Source: Ruminococcus sp. CAG:254
GTDB taxonomy: Bacteria > Bacillota > Clostridia > Oscillospirales > Ruminococcaceae
Direction: 5' to 3'
Length of the DNA stretch: 64,000 bases
Assembly (NCBI GenBank): GCA_000433635.1
Contig: HF997977.1
Span: 127,481 to 191,480, forward strand
Shown here: one piece after another, positions 25,019 to 33,772 of the stretch
How positions within the stretch are numbered: position 1 is the first letter of the stretch
How the letters are laid out: each line of letters begins with the position of its first letter
Notes under the pieces: model-generated
The model's input: only the letters and a program-made list of their open reading frames with translations
Told to the model about the DNA's origin: nothing
The model's database searches: none
Position numbers and translations under genes: made by a program

Positions 25019-26311
25019 TTATTTTGTGGTGTTCTTTTTCGAGTCTTTTTTGTAGTGCATTGCTTCGGAAATGGTAATAACGGGGATTTTAGTGCGTTTA
25101 TGAACCTTTTCCAGAATATTTTTTTCGAAGCGAACATCGCCGATGAGAATACATTGTGTATCCGGATATTTATGAATATCTCGGCTGTGGATTGTTTTTG
25201 CATATTCACTGGATTTTTTCCCATTTTCCAGCAGGTAATCAACAGAAACGCCAGCATCTTTCAGCAGAACAGCGATGGTTTTCAATACCATGCTTTCGCC
25301 GTAGATGGCAAGGTGGGTGATGTGTTTGTCCTGAAAATATGCCTTGAATTGGTCAACTGTTTCCGGATGCAACACCATTTCATTTAGGATGTCAATATAA
25401 GCTTTCGAGTAAATCTCATATTGAATATCAGAAGCTAAGCGTTTTTGTGGCTTTGCGACAGGCGTTGGCTTTGTAGCTGGCTTTTTTGGTGCAGTCGGTT
25501 TTTCGGTTTTTTTTGCAGGAGCAGGCAGCGTCAAGCTGGGCTTTGCAGCGGGATTGATTGCCCGTTCTTTCATGTAGTTGCTGTAGCAAGTCAGAATTTT
25601 TTCGGATTCTTGTTTGTTTTTTGCAAAGGCAATTTGTTTGCCCATGTCCAGCCAAAGCACCTTGTTGCACAGCCGTTTCATCTGAGCGACAGAGTGGCTG
25701 ACAAATAAAGTGGTTGCACCGCTTTGAATGACTTCCATCATTTTCTGTTCGCTTTTTCTTCGGAAACCGCCATCTCCAACGGATAACACTTCATCTAGAA
25801 TTAAGATTTCCGGATCAACCATACAGGCAATGGCAAATGCCAAACGGGAACGCATACCGCTGGAAAGCTGCTTGTACTTGTAAAACTGAAATTCTTTCAG
25901 CTCTGCAAATTCAATGATTTCATCAATGCGTTCCGTGATGAAATTCTTTTCATATCCCAGTAAAGCACCACGCATATAAATATTTTCGATGAGGTTCAAG
26001 TCGCTATCAAAACCCGTTCCCAACTCCAGCAGGGCACTGATATTTCCGTTGACTTGAATGCTCCCCTTGGCAGGTGGCAGAATGCCGCAGATTGCTTTTA
26101 AGATGGTAGATTTCCCAGCACCATTTGCACCAATGATACCTAGAAAATCACCTTTTTCCAGTGTGAAAGAAACATCTTCCACCGACCAGCGGCTTTCCAC
26201 ACGCCGTTCTCGCTTGACTTTTTGAATCGTCCATTCTTTTAGTCCGATATCTCGGAAATCGCCCAGCAGGTAGCGAATATAGACGTGAGATGCATCAATA
26301 ATCGGTTCCAT
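25019..26311 (-). CDS. Polysaccharide ABC exporter ATPase with unusual C-terminal domain
   Basis: 430 residues. The ATPase domain (1-250) is of the TagH/Wzt type: Walker A GANGAGKST (61-69), signature LSSGMRSRLA, Walker B ILILDEVLSVGD. Next comes a Pro/Lys-rich linker (252-292), then a domain of about 130 residues with HLAIYGESMVLKTIAVLLKDAGVSVDYLL and CILIGDVRFEKNI, which looks like a Rossmann-type fold rather than the Wzt carbohydrate-binding domain. It pairs with the ABC-2 permease encoded 12 bp upstream to export a surface glycan. It is the last gene of the minus-strand galactofuranose operon. Confidence 0.9.
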   Translation of the reverse strand: MEPIIDASHVYIRYLLGDFRDIGLKEWTIQKVKRERRVESRWSVEDVSFTLEKGDFLGIIGANGAGKSTILKAICGILPPAKGSIQVNGNISALLELGTGFDSDLNLIENIYMRGALLGYEKNFITERIDEIIEFAELKEFQFYKYKQLSSGMRSRLAFAIACMVDPEILILDEVLSVGDGGFRRKSEQKMMEVIQSGATTLFVSHSVAQMKRLCNKVLWLDMGKQIAFAKNKQESEKILTCYSNYMKERAINPAAKPSLTLPAPAKKTEKPTAPKKPATKPTPVAKPQKRLASDIQYEIYSKAYIDILNEMVLHPETVDQFKAYFQDKHITHLAIYGESMVLKTIAVLLKDAGVSVDYLLENGKKSSEYAKTIHSRDIHKYPDTQCILIGDVRFEKNILEKVHKRTKIPVITISEAMHYKKDSKKNTTK

Positions 26312-26323
26312 ATTCGTTCCTCC

Positions 26324-27091
26324 TTATAGGTAATAGACAAATTTGTCTTTGTTGCAGCGGTAGATGAGAATGCCCAGTCCTAAGAACAGGATTGTATAGC
26401 CCAATAGAACCAGATGGTCAAACAGCGTTGGAATTTGCTGGTGAATGATGACCATACGGGAATAATAGATGAAGTCATAGATGGGATTGATGTGCAGGAT
26501 TTTTTGTGCCGTTTCTGACATAGAAGTATCGTACCAGAATACAGCACAGCAAAAATAGAGCAGGCGGCAGAAGATGTTGTAGAAATACTGAATATCTTTA
26601 AAAAAGACATAAAGCGAAGCGAGAATCATGCTAACGCCGAGGTTAAAGAAAAACATTAGGATAATGGGATAGATGAGAAAGACGAGCTTCCAAGTGAACC
26701 CCATGTGGTCATAAATCATAAACGGAATCAATAGAATCAGCGTAATGAAAAAGTTAAACAGAGCAGATACATTTTTAGAGAGCGGAAAAATCCAAGTCGG
26801 AACTTTGATTTTTTGAATGATGCCAGCATTGCCTAAAAAAGATTGCATACCGGTTTGAGAGGCGTTGCTGTAATAGCTGTAAGTTAGAATACCCACCAGC
26901 ATATAAATGGTATAATGGGGAGTATTTCTGCTGAACAAGTTCTTAAAAATCAGCATCAACACCAGAAATTCTGCCAGTGGATTGAGAATGCTCCAGATAA
27001 ACCCCAGAGTTGTCTTTTTGTATTTTTGCCGGAAATCTCGCTTGACCAGTTCCCGAAACAAAAACTGATGTTGTTTCAGTGTCTTTATCAT
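26324..27091 (-). CDS. Polysaccharide export ABC-2 permease (TagG/Wzm type)
   Basis: 255 residues, six membrane segments. N-terminal RELVKRDFRQKYKKTTLGFIWS and NPLAEFLVLMLIF are typical of ABC-2 O-antigen and teichoic acid exporters. It should carry a lipid-linked glycan made by the upstream glycosyltransferases across the membrane. A 158-bp gap with a weak hairpin separates it from the small gene upstream. Confidence 0.93.
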   Translation of the reverse strand: MIKTLKQHQFLFRELVKRDFRQKYKKTTLGFIWSILNPLAEFLVLMLIFKNLFSRNTPHYTIYMLVGILTYSYYSNASQTGMQSFLGNAGIIQKIKVPTWIFPLSKNVSALFNFFITLILLIPFMIYDHMGFTWKLVFLIYPIILMFFFNLGVSMILASLYVFFKDIQYFYNIFCRLLYFCCAVFWYDTSMSETAQKILHINPIYDFIYYSRMVIIHQQIPTLFDHLVLLGYTILFLGLGILIYRCNKDKFVYYL

Positions 27092-27202
27092 AAATAAACT
27101 CCTTTTTTGTCAGGAAGATTGTTTGCAATTGGAATGGAAATCAGAAAATCATGGCGATTTCATAGGGGAATTGTGACAATCTGATTCCAATATGGAACAA
27201 TA

Positions 27203-27237
27203 CCGTCTTTTCCCATGCAATTCACAGGAAAAGACGG
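27203..27237 (-). terminator. Weak hairpin between the small gene and the exporter genes
   Basis: An 11-bp perfect stem (CCGTCTTTTCC/GGAAAAGACGG) without a T tract on the minus strand (TATTGTTCC). It may cause partial termination or protect the upstream mRNA. Confidence 0.45.
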
Positions 27238-27248
27238 CGTTGTATCGT

Positions 27249-27488
27249 TTAGTTTTCTTTTGTCATATGGTAAACAGAGGAAGTGCCTTCCATCAGAAGT
27301 GCATCCATGTGATCGACCTCTGCCTTTGCAGTCGCATAATCTTTGTATTCGCCCAGAACAACAGAATCCGATGTGCTAGCACCCAGCAGAATGCCAATGA
27401 CGGAATACGTGCGTTCTGAAATCATTTTCACTGCCCGTACCGCAGCGACATGATAGAGGGCATCTTCATTTTGTGTACGAACCCACAT
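27249..27488 (-). CDS. Small conserved clostridial protein of unknown function
   Basis: 79 residues beginning MWVRTQNEDALYHV, a start shared by a class of small Firmicute proteins of 60-80 residues (from memory). Predicted mixed beta/alpha fold, no signal or membrane segment, no catalytic motif. The SD GAGAGGGG lies 8 nt before the ATG, and it begins 16 bp after glf, so it is probably cotranscribed. Function unknown. Confidence 0.7.
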   Translation of the reverse strand: MWVRTQNEDALYHVAAVRAVKMISERTYSVIGILLGASTSDSVVLGEYKDYATAKAEVDHMDALLMEGTSSVYHMTKEN

Positions 27489-27504
27489 CGTTTAAGCCCC
27501 TCTC

Positions 27505-28611
27505 TTATGCACCAAATTCATTCTGAACGGTTTCCAGTGCAGCAGCAATGACCTTATCCATGTCATAATACTTATACTGACCCAGACGGCCGCCAAAGAT
27601 GACATTCGGAACGGTTTCTGCCAGCTTCTGATATTCCTGATACATCTGGTTATTCCGTTCGTTGTTGACCGGATAATACGGTTCATCGCCCTTCTTCCAT
27701 TCGGAAGAATATTCTCTGGAGATGACAGTTTTCGGCTGCTTGCCGAATTCAAAGTGCTTGTGTTCAATGATTCTGGTATACGGAACTTCCCGTTCGGTGT
27801 AGTTCACAACCGCATTGCCCTGATAGTTTTCGCAATCCAGCACTTCGGTTTCAAAGCGAACGCTGCGGTATTCCAAAACGCCCAGCTTGTAATCAAAGAA
27901 GGCATCAATCTGTCCAGTGAAGACGGTCTTGTCTGCAACGTCCGGATGTTCCTTGATAAATTCGAAGTAGTCCGTATTGGTCAGGATGTCTGCACCTGCA
28001 AGCATCTTTTCCACAATCGGGGTATAACCGCCAATCGGAATGCCCTGATACCGGTCATTGAAGTAGTTATTATCATAGGTAAATCGCAACGGTAACCGCT
28101 TGATGATGAAAGATGGCAGGTCGGTGCAGTTTCTGCCCCACTGCTTTTCAGTATAACCCTTGATCAGCTTTTCATAAACGTCTGTACCAACCAGAGAAAG
28201 AGCTTGTTCTTCGAGGTTCTTCGGTTCTGTGATGTTCAGAGCTGCAATCTGCTGTGCAATGTGATTCTTTGCTTCCTGCGGTGTCCGAATGTTCCACATC
28301 TTGCTAAAGGTGTTCATGTTGAACGGCAGGTTGTACAGTTCGTCCTTATAGATGGCAATCGGAGAGTTGATATAGTTGTTGAATTCTGCGAACTGGTTGA
28401 TGTAGTTCCAAACTTCTTGATTGGAGGTATGGAAGATATGTGCACCATACTTGTGTACATGGATGTCCTCGATGGTTTCGCAGTAGATATTCCCAGCGAT
28501 GTGGTCTCTCCGCTCAATCACCAAACAGGTCTTTCCCCGCTTCATGGCTTCATAAGCGAACACTGCACCGAACAAGCCAGCACCAACAATCAAATAATCG
28601 TATTTTTTCAT
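27505..28611 (-). CDS. glf: UDP-galactopyranose mutase
   Basis: 368 residues, the normal bacterial length. FAD-binding motif VGAGLFGAVFA at the N-terminus, then ERRDHIAGNIY, KYGAHIFHTS, the active-site segment KQWGRNCTDLP and FGGRLGQYKYYDMD near the C-terminus. It converts UDP-galactopyranose to UDP-galactofuranose, the donor for the two GlfT2-like transferases in this locus. It lies 26 bp downstream of the large fusion gene. Confidence 0.97.
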   Translation of the reverse strand: MKKYDYLIVGAGLFGAVFAYEAMKRGKTCLVIERRDHIAGNIYCETIEDIHVHKYGAHIFHTSNQEVWNYINQFAEFNNYINSPIAIYKDELYNLPFNMNTFSKMWNIRTPQEAKNHIAQQIAALNITEPKNLEEQALSLVGTDVYEKLIKGYTEKQWGRNCTDLPSFIIKRLPLRFTYDNNYFNDRYQGIPIGGYTPIVEKMLAGADILTNTDYFEFIKEHPDVADKTVFTGQIDAFFDYKLGVLEYRSVRFETEVLDCENYQGNAVVNYTEREVPYTRIIEHKHFEFGKQPKTVISREYSSEWKKGDEPYYPVNNERNNQMYQEYQKLAETVPNVIFGGRLGQYKYYDMDKVIAAALETVQNEFGA

Positions 28612-28637
28612 GAAAAAATCCTCCTGTTACGTTGTTT

Positions 28638-31382
28638 TTATCGATGACAATCAATGCTCTTGACGTGTGTATCAAAGCAAACACTGTCACAGACGCATTT
28701 CTTTGTCTTATCGTATACTGTAATATTAATACCACGACGGCTGACAGACCTGCCAATGCCATTGAAAGAAATTGCAGTTGCATTGCCGACCTTGAGCGGT
28801 TTACTGGTGGCAACAACAGCAACACCATCTTCCGTTGTAGCTTTTACTGAGATGACTTTCTGATAAGCAGCATCTTCAGCCAGCAGCTTTCCACCATCAA
28901 TGATGGCAGCATAGCCGTACCAATGCTTTTTTGTCAAGTTGACAGTAACACCAATCCGCTGCATATCGGCATATAATGCATCTGTAAAGCAGAGTCCCGG
29001 CGTATCCTTGACCGCAATGGCAATGATATAATTTTCAATGTTGGCTTGTAATGCCTTGAAGTACTTCGAGAAATCGGAAATCGCTGTCAGAGAGAATCCA
29101 GCAAATTCCACCAAATGTGCAATTTTGCGGTTTGCAGTGGCATTTGCAATCATCAACTTTGAAACCCGTTCGGACAGTAAATCAATCCGTCTTGTCAGAA
29201 GGTCATAAGTAGAGAGTGGCTTTTTCGTTGGGTCTGCCAGAGCATCCCGCAACCAAGTCAGACAGCGATGCCGTTCCTGCTCCAGAATTTCATAGACTGC
29301 ATCATAATCAACCGGTGTGGTCAGCAGTGCTTCTTTCTGCTTCAGTTCAGTCAAGTTAGAAATCAAGCGGTCTTTCAAGCCGAGCAGACCCAGAATGGAT
29401 TCAAACCGACTCTTGCCTCGCTTTTCGTTGACGATGGCAACGAAGTTTTTCTTCATCAGAATTGCAAAACAAATGCCATGGAACGAGTCTGCAATAAAGA
29501 AATCAGAATGAATGATGTTGGCAAGTCGGTCTTCGATGAGTCCGCCGAACTGTACCGGCAAATCAAAGTCATTCAAATCTTTTTGTTGATATGCCATTTC
29601 GGTATAAACCGTGGTGCTCAGCTTCTTTTTCTTCGCAGCATAGCGGAGAATGTCTGCCTTTTCCTTTGTTGGGTCGAGAATATATGCACCAAGGTAATTT
29701 TCTTCCATTGGGTGTGTAGACTGCTTTGCCAGTTCTCGGTAATATTCTGGTTTGCAGAGGAAAACCGGGTCTAACACCCACTGGGCATCTATGTCGAATT
29801 CCTTTTTGCAGATGTCAACACCGCTCTGTTCCCGAACGGAGAAAGCATCAAATCGCTTCATAAAATGTGCCATTTCTGCACGGGTTTCTTCCGGACTCCA
29901 GATATAATCATGACCGAACGAAGCTGCATAGGCGATTTTCTTTTTGTTGTCCTGAACCCAGTCCAATGTACACCATCTACCGAAGTTATTATACAAACCA
30001 TCGTTGAACAGCTGGTCAGAGCCAACCACAAACATCTTGCAGAATTGATTCAGTTCTTTCATTGCTTGCTTATTCGGATAAATTTTTGCGGTATCAAAGG
30101 CAGGGTAGGGAGAAGTTCCATAAATTTTTGTCAGTGCCGGCTTATGGGCACAGTTTCCAGGGCGTTCGATCATCAGAACCGAATAACCCAGATCGCATAA
30201 GACTTTATATAGAGCAAAATAGGTCAGAGCACCCCCGAAGTTGCCAACGGTATGAATGCCAACCAACCCAATATCATGTTGATTATCCATTACCATTTTT
30301 ACAATTTCCTCCATAGATTTGGTACGCAGTAATGGGAAGAAAACCGATCTTCCCGGATGTGGTGGATAAGCTGCCTTTAGTCGGTTTGGAATAGTTGCAA
30401 GGTTGACGTGCATTTGTTTGGAATCGGTTTGCGGCTGAAACCAAGTAAATAGCTGTCTGCCCTTTTCGTTGTTGAGAAAGACCATCGAAGTGCCCTTGCC
30501 ATCGGTCTGGCTGGGGTCGATTTTTTGAATGCCCCAGAAATCGCCCATGGTCAGATCACCCGTACGAGGGAACGTGCAGAATTTGCAGTTATGACAGCAG
30601 GGACGCAGTGCAATGTTGTGTTGGAAAATCCGTTCATAGGGGTCATTTCGGCGGTTTGCACCGTGGTAGGAAGTCCCATCGGAAAAATCCACATCAATGT
30701 AAGTTGCAATCCAGCCGTGTGATTTATCCCGAAACCGAACATCGACCGCTTGTTTTCCGGGGAATGTTTCTTCTAAGTATCGCTGTAAAATTGCCTGTGA
30801 TGGAACACCATGACAGAGCAGGTCAATCGTATAGAGCAAATCGTTGTATTTGTTGCCGGCGATGTTTTTCATGGCAGCTACCTGACAGGGACATCCGGTA
30901 AATAAGACTAGTTTTCCAGCCTTTAGACATTTAAGTGCATCCCGATAAACCAGTTCCGGGTCACTCTGCACATATTTTGAACCCCGCATGGGAGCAAGCT
31001 GCTTTTCATTTTTGGCGATGGAGAGCGAAAGATGCAGGTTTTTGTCAAACGCTGCTCCAACGACAACGCCTTTCCGTGCAAAGACTTCCTCGGCAGCCAG
31101 AGAGAAAACACCACCAGAGGAGCTATTTGCTCGAATGTCGTCTGCACCTCGAACCGCATACAAATCCGGTTTCGCGATGTTGCTGCTCTCCCAGTGCAGA
31201 ACCGGACAGATTTGCTCACACTTCTTGCAGCCGATACATTGTGCTGCCTGTACAACCGGATGCTGAAAGCCCTCCGCATCCGGTGCGAAAAAGATGGCAT
31301 CTTTTGGGCAGGCATTGGTACAGCCACCGCAGCCGGTACAGGTTTTTCCCGGCAGTTGCGGCAGAGATGTTGTTGCAATCAT
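28638..31382 (-). CDS. Fusion: ferredoxin/FrhB-like oxidoreductase - polysaccharide pyruvyltransferase - ILEI-like domain
   Basis: 914 residues with no signal or membrane segment. Two [4Fe-4S] motifs (Cys15-18-21-25 and Cys49-52-55-59). Then an FrhB-like flavin/Fe-S module (about 75-345) with SSSGGVFSL, TGCPCQVA, LLCHG and CCHNCKFC...GDFWG. A PPT domain (about 371-690) has VVGSDQ and the conserved DSFHG. After a helical linker (about 730-785) comes a domain (about 785-910) ending RGINITVYD...CFDTHV, like ILEI/FAM3 carbohydrate-associated domains. FrhB relatives move electrons between Fe-S clusters and flavin; PPT adds pyruvate ketals to sugars. The fusion suggests a redox step tied to glycan modification (inference). 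The GlfT2-like gene is 3 bp upstream and glf 26 bp downstream. Confidence 0.88.
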   Translation of the reverse strand: MIATTSLPQLPGKTCTGCGGCTNACPKDAIFFAPDAEGFQHPVVQAAQCIGCKKCEQICPVLHWESSNIAKPDLYAVRGADDIRANSSSGGVFSLAAEEVFARKGVVVGAAFDKNLHLSLSIAKNEKQLAPMRGSKYVQSDPELVYRDALKCLKAGKLVLFTGCPCQVAAMKNIAGNKYNDLLYTIDLLCHGVPSQAILQRYLEETFPGKQAVDVRFRDKSHGWIATYIDVDFSDGTSYHGANRRNDPYERIFQHNIALRPCCHNCKFCTFPRTGDLTMGDFWGIQKIDPSQTDGKGTSMVFLNNEKGRQLFTWFQPQTDSKQMHVNLATIPNRLKAAYPPHPGRSVFFPLLRTKSMEEIVKMVMDNQHDIGLVGIHTVGNFGGALTYFALYKVLCDLGYSVLMIERPGNCAHKPALTKIYGTSPYPAFDTAKIYPNKQAMKELNQFCKMFVVGSDQLFNDGLYNNFGRWCTLDWVQDNKKKIAYAASFGHDYIWSPEETRAEMAHFMKRFDAFSVREQSGVDICKKEFDIDAQWVLDPVFLCKPEYYRELAKQSTHPMEENYLGAYILDPTKEKADILRYAAKKKKLSTTVYTEMAYQQKDLNDFDLPVQFGGLIEDRLANIIHSDFFIADSFHGICFAILMKKNFVAIVNEKRGKSRFESILGLLGLKDRLISNLTELKQKEALLTTPVDYDAVYEILEQERHRCLTWLRDALADPTKKPLSTYDLLTRRIDLLSERVSKLMIANATANRKIAHLVEFAGFSLTAISDFSKYFKALQANIENYIIAIAVKDTPGLCFTDALYADMQRIGVTVNLTKKHWYGYAAIIDGGKLLAEDAAYQKVISVKATTEDGVAVVATSKPLKVGNATAISFNGIGRSVSRRGINITVYDKTKKCVCDSVCFDTHVKSIDCHR

Positions 31383-31385
31383 GGT

Positions 31386-33227
31386 TTAAACCTCCATGGT
31401 TGCCGGTTCTTTTTCCGGCAGTTCCAAATACTGTTTCCAGAAAGAAAGCTGCATCAATTTCTTTCCGTTTTCTGCATAGTCCCGAACAGCCGCATCATAC
31501 AGCTTATCCAGCTGATGATACAATGCCTTTAAGCGGCGGAAGCACTGCTTTGCAGCTTCCGGATCTCGCTCGGTCACAAATCCCTTTCGGCTGGTATAGT
31601 CATAGTTGAGAATGGTCTGTGTCCGATAGACAGCACTTTGCTGAACGCCATCTGTCGGAACGATGTTAAATTGCCGCTTGACGGGCAGCCGCAGCCCGTT
31701 CATAGTCAGTTTGTTGATGACACGTTGATGAAATTTTGTTGCCGGAACGGCTTTGCAGGCAGCTTCATAAATCGGGAAAGAGAATTGCACATCTTCTTTC
31801 AAATCTTCTGTATACTGCAATTTATAGCCCAGTTGCATAATTTCCTTGTGCAGGGCTTCGCCGTCCTGTTCCATCAGCCAGTTGACCCCACGCAGGAAGT
31901 CTTCCACACCCTGCATGAGCAGATTTGCATTTTTATAGCGATAGAGCCGCATTTCGTTATAGACTTGTTGTTGCAGGAGGTGGCGGAATGCTTTTTTCGA
32001 AAGGCTCATGTCGTGCAGAGCATTGTCAATCAGACGATTTCTGAGGATATAATAGTACAGGAACGAAGAATACTTGTTTTCAAATGGCTCGTGCCATACA
32101 CAAATTCCGTTCATCAGAACCAGATTTTTCATATTCCGCAAGCCATATTCCACATCATCGCCACGGATGAAAATCGGCATCGGCAAATTCTGGTCGGTTA
32201 CAACCTCGGATGGGAAAACGCAGTACCACCAAGCATTGAACTGTGTTTTTTCTTCCAGTTCGTTGTACAGGCAGGCATCCAGTTCCCGCAGATCCAAACC
32301 ATGCTTCAGGGAAATCAATTCGCCACCGTTCCAGACTGCACCGGCTTCCGTCTGAATGCACTGGGTATCCAGCCGCAGCATCGCACCGCCGATGAACAAA
32401 TCCTGATAGTGTGCCTTGCGGCAGGAGAGAAATGTACAAGTACGGAACAGGGATTCCGGTTCAATGGTGACATCATCATCCATGACCAGAATGTGCGTAA
32501 TGTGACGCTGCTGCTTCACCCGATTGATTTCAATCATTCCACGGGTAAATCCGCCAGCACCGCCGACATTTTTATTTTGTACAATGTGGATATTTTCACT
32601 GCTCAATGCTGGAATATCCAAGGTGTGGGCATTATCAGAAACGAAAACTTCCAGTTTGCCCTGTAAGAAAGAATCGGGGTTTTCCAGAAACCGTTCATTC
32701 AGCAGCTTTAGATTTTTTTCAATAAACCGTTCCCGTTTATACGTGCAAATGTCAATGGCAATTTTCACCGGCTGAATGTCTTTTTCTGCAATGTCGCCGG
32801 AATAAAAACCGCCGTAGAAACCGGACTGTTCAGAAATGCCGGTGATGTTGAAGCAATAGATACCGTTGGTAGAAACGCTGTGGAATGGAAATGTAAATTC
32901 CTTGATTTCGCCGTAATTGGCTTTGCAGATATATTCACCAAGGAAATCGGTTAAGATTTTTTCGCCTTTCTTTTCTTTCCGCATCAGTGTTAAACGAACA
33001 TGTCCTTCAATTCGGATGGTCAGAAATACGGTTTTTACATTCGTATATTTTGCCCATTTTTCAATGGTAAAGCCGTTAAAATACGTATCAAAAAAGAGAA
33101 TACCGTCTTTCTGAATTTCAACGCCATCGCTTGACCAGTTGTAAAAGACTTTGTCTCCTCTCCGAAAATACATCAGTTCTTCGGTACAGGTATCGGTAGA
33201 AGGGAATAAGATGTTTTGTAACTTCAT
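31386..33227 (-). CDS. GlfT2-like galactofuranosyltransferase (GT2)
   Basis: 613 residues. An N-terminal beta-sandwich (about 20-150) precedes a GT-A domain with TYKRERFI, VGGAGGFTRG (221-230), metal-binding Asp250-252 (MDDDV), the probable catalytic Asp357/358 (FIRGDDVEYG) and His379 (VWHEPFENKY). This is the layout of mycobacterial GlfT2, which polymerises galactofuranose. A helical C-terminal part follows. It is the first gene of the minus operon, with the SD GGAGG upstream, and is paralogous to the gene at 34946. A sugar other than Galf is possible, but glf two genes downstream argues for Galf. Confidence 0.9.
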   Translation of the reverse strand: MKLQNILFPSTDTCTEELMYFRRGDKVFYNWSSDGVEIQKDGILFFDTYFNGFTIEKWAKYTNVKTVFLTIRIEGHVRLTLMRKEKKGEKILTDFLGEYICKANYGEIKEFTFPFHSVSTNGIYCFNITGISEQSGFYGGFYSGDIAEKDIQPVKIAIDICTYKRERFIEKNLKLLNERFLENPDSFLQGKLEVFVSDNAHTLDIPALSSENIHIVQNKNVGGAGGFTRGMIEINRVKQQRHITHILVMDDDVTIEPESLFRTCTFLSCRKAHYQDLFIGGAMLRLDTQCIQTEAGAVWNGGELISLKHGLDLRELDACLYNELEEKTQFNAWWYCVFPSEVVTDQNLPMPIFIRGDDVEYGLRNMKNLVLMNGICVWHEPFENKYSSFLYYYILRNRLIDNALHDMSLSKKAFRHLLQQQVYNEMRLYRYKNANLLMQGVEDFLRGVNWLMEQDGEALHKEIMQLGYKLQYTEDLKEDVQFSFPIYEAACKAVPATKFHQRVINKLTMNGLRLPVKRQFNIVPTDGVQQSAVYRTQTILNYDYTSRKGFVTERDPEAAKQCFRRLKALYHQLDKLYDAAVRDYAENGKKLMQLSFWKQYLELPEKEPATMEV

Positions 33228-33287
33228 AAAAATCCTCCGCTAGTATTCCAACTCGTTTTTTGCAGGAATACAGAAAAAAATCCGAAG

Positions 33288-33338
33288 CATTGTTTTATCA
33301 TCATTTGCGAGCAAATACACATTTTTTTTAAAACAATG
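33288..33338 (-). promoter_or_regulatory. Attenuator-like nested hairpin in the minus-operon leader
   Basis: CATTGTTTT (minus strand 33338-33330) pairs with AAAACAATG (33296-33288). Inside is a second stem, ATTTGC/GCAAAT. The minus strand then reads CTTCGGATTTTTTT. It lies between the promoter and the first start codon and could terminate transcription early. Confidence 0.45.
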
Positions 33339-33396
33339 TCGACTCGGTCGTGCATATTGGGTGCAAAACAATTTCATTTTCTTGTGACCCCATCCT

Positions 33397-33425
33397 ATTA
33401 TAGCGAAAAATAGGCATTCTGTCAA
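33397..33425 (-). promoter_or_regulatory. Promoter of the minus-strand galactofuranose operon
   Basis: TTGACA (33425-33420), 17-bp spacer, TATAAT (33402-33397). Transcription from near 33390 would read GT, fusion protein, glf, the small gene and, with readthrough, the ABC exporter. Confidence 0.85.
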
Positions 33426-33600
33426 TCGAATTTCTAAAATATCTTTTTCGGGCTTCGAAATCGTTGGACATGATTTTTTAAAAAATGAGAAAAACGGCAG
33501 ATAGAAGCGGAGAATTGGAGAATCTGCTGCTTGTATTCTGACTTTTCCGATTCCATTTCTTTCTTTTTTTAGACGGATTACAGTTCTTCTGAAAAAAGGC

Positions 33601-33629
33601 TTGCAATTTAGCGGTTCGTATGATATAAT
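33601..33629 (+). promoter_or_regulatory. Promoter of the plus-strand galactofuranose operon
   Basis: TTGCAA (33601-33606), 17-bp spacer, TATAAT (33624-33629); the leader is about 137 nt and contains a GTACA..TGTAC hairpin near 33735-33751. Between the divergent promoters (33430-33600) I see nothing definite. Confidence 0.75.
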
Positions 33630-33772
33630 AAATTTGTTTACATTTGTACTTGTTTTTTGTTGGAAAAGCAGGCGGTGCGAATGAAAATTTCGTGCGGATG
33701 AATTTTTTGCAAAGAACAAAATTTATTTTAGGAACGTACATATTTTTGTACGACAAGGAGAAAAGGATCATT

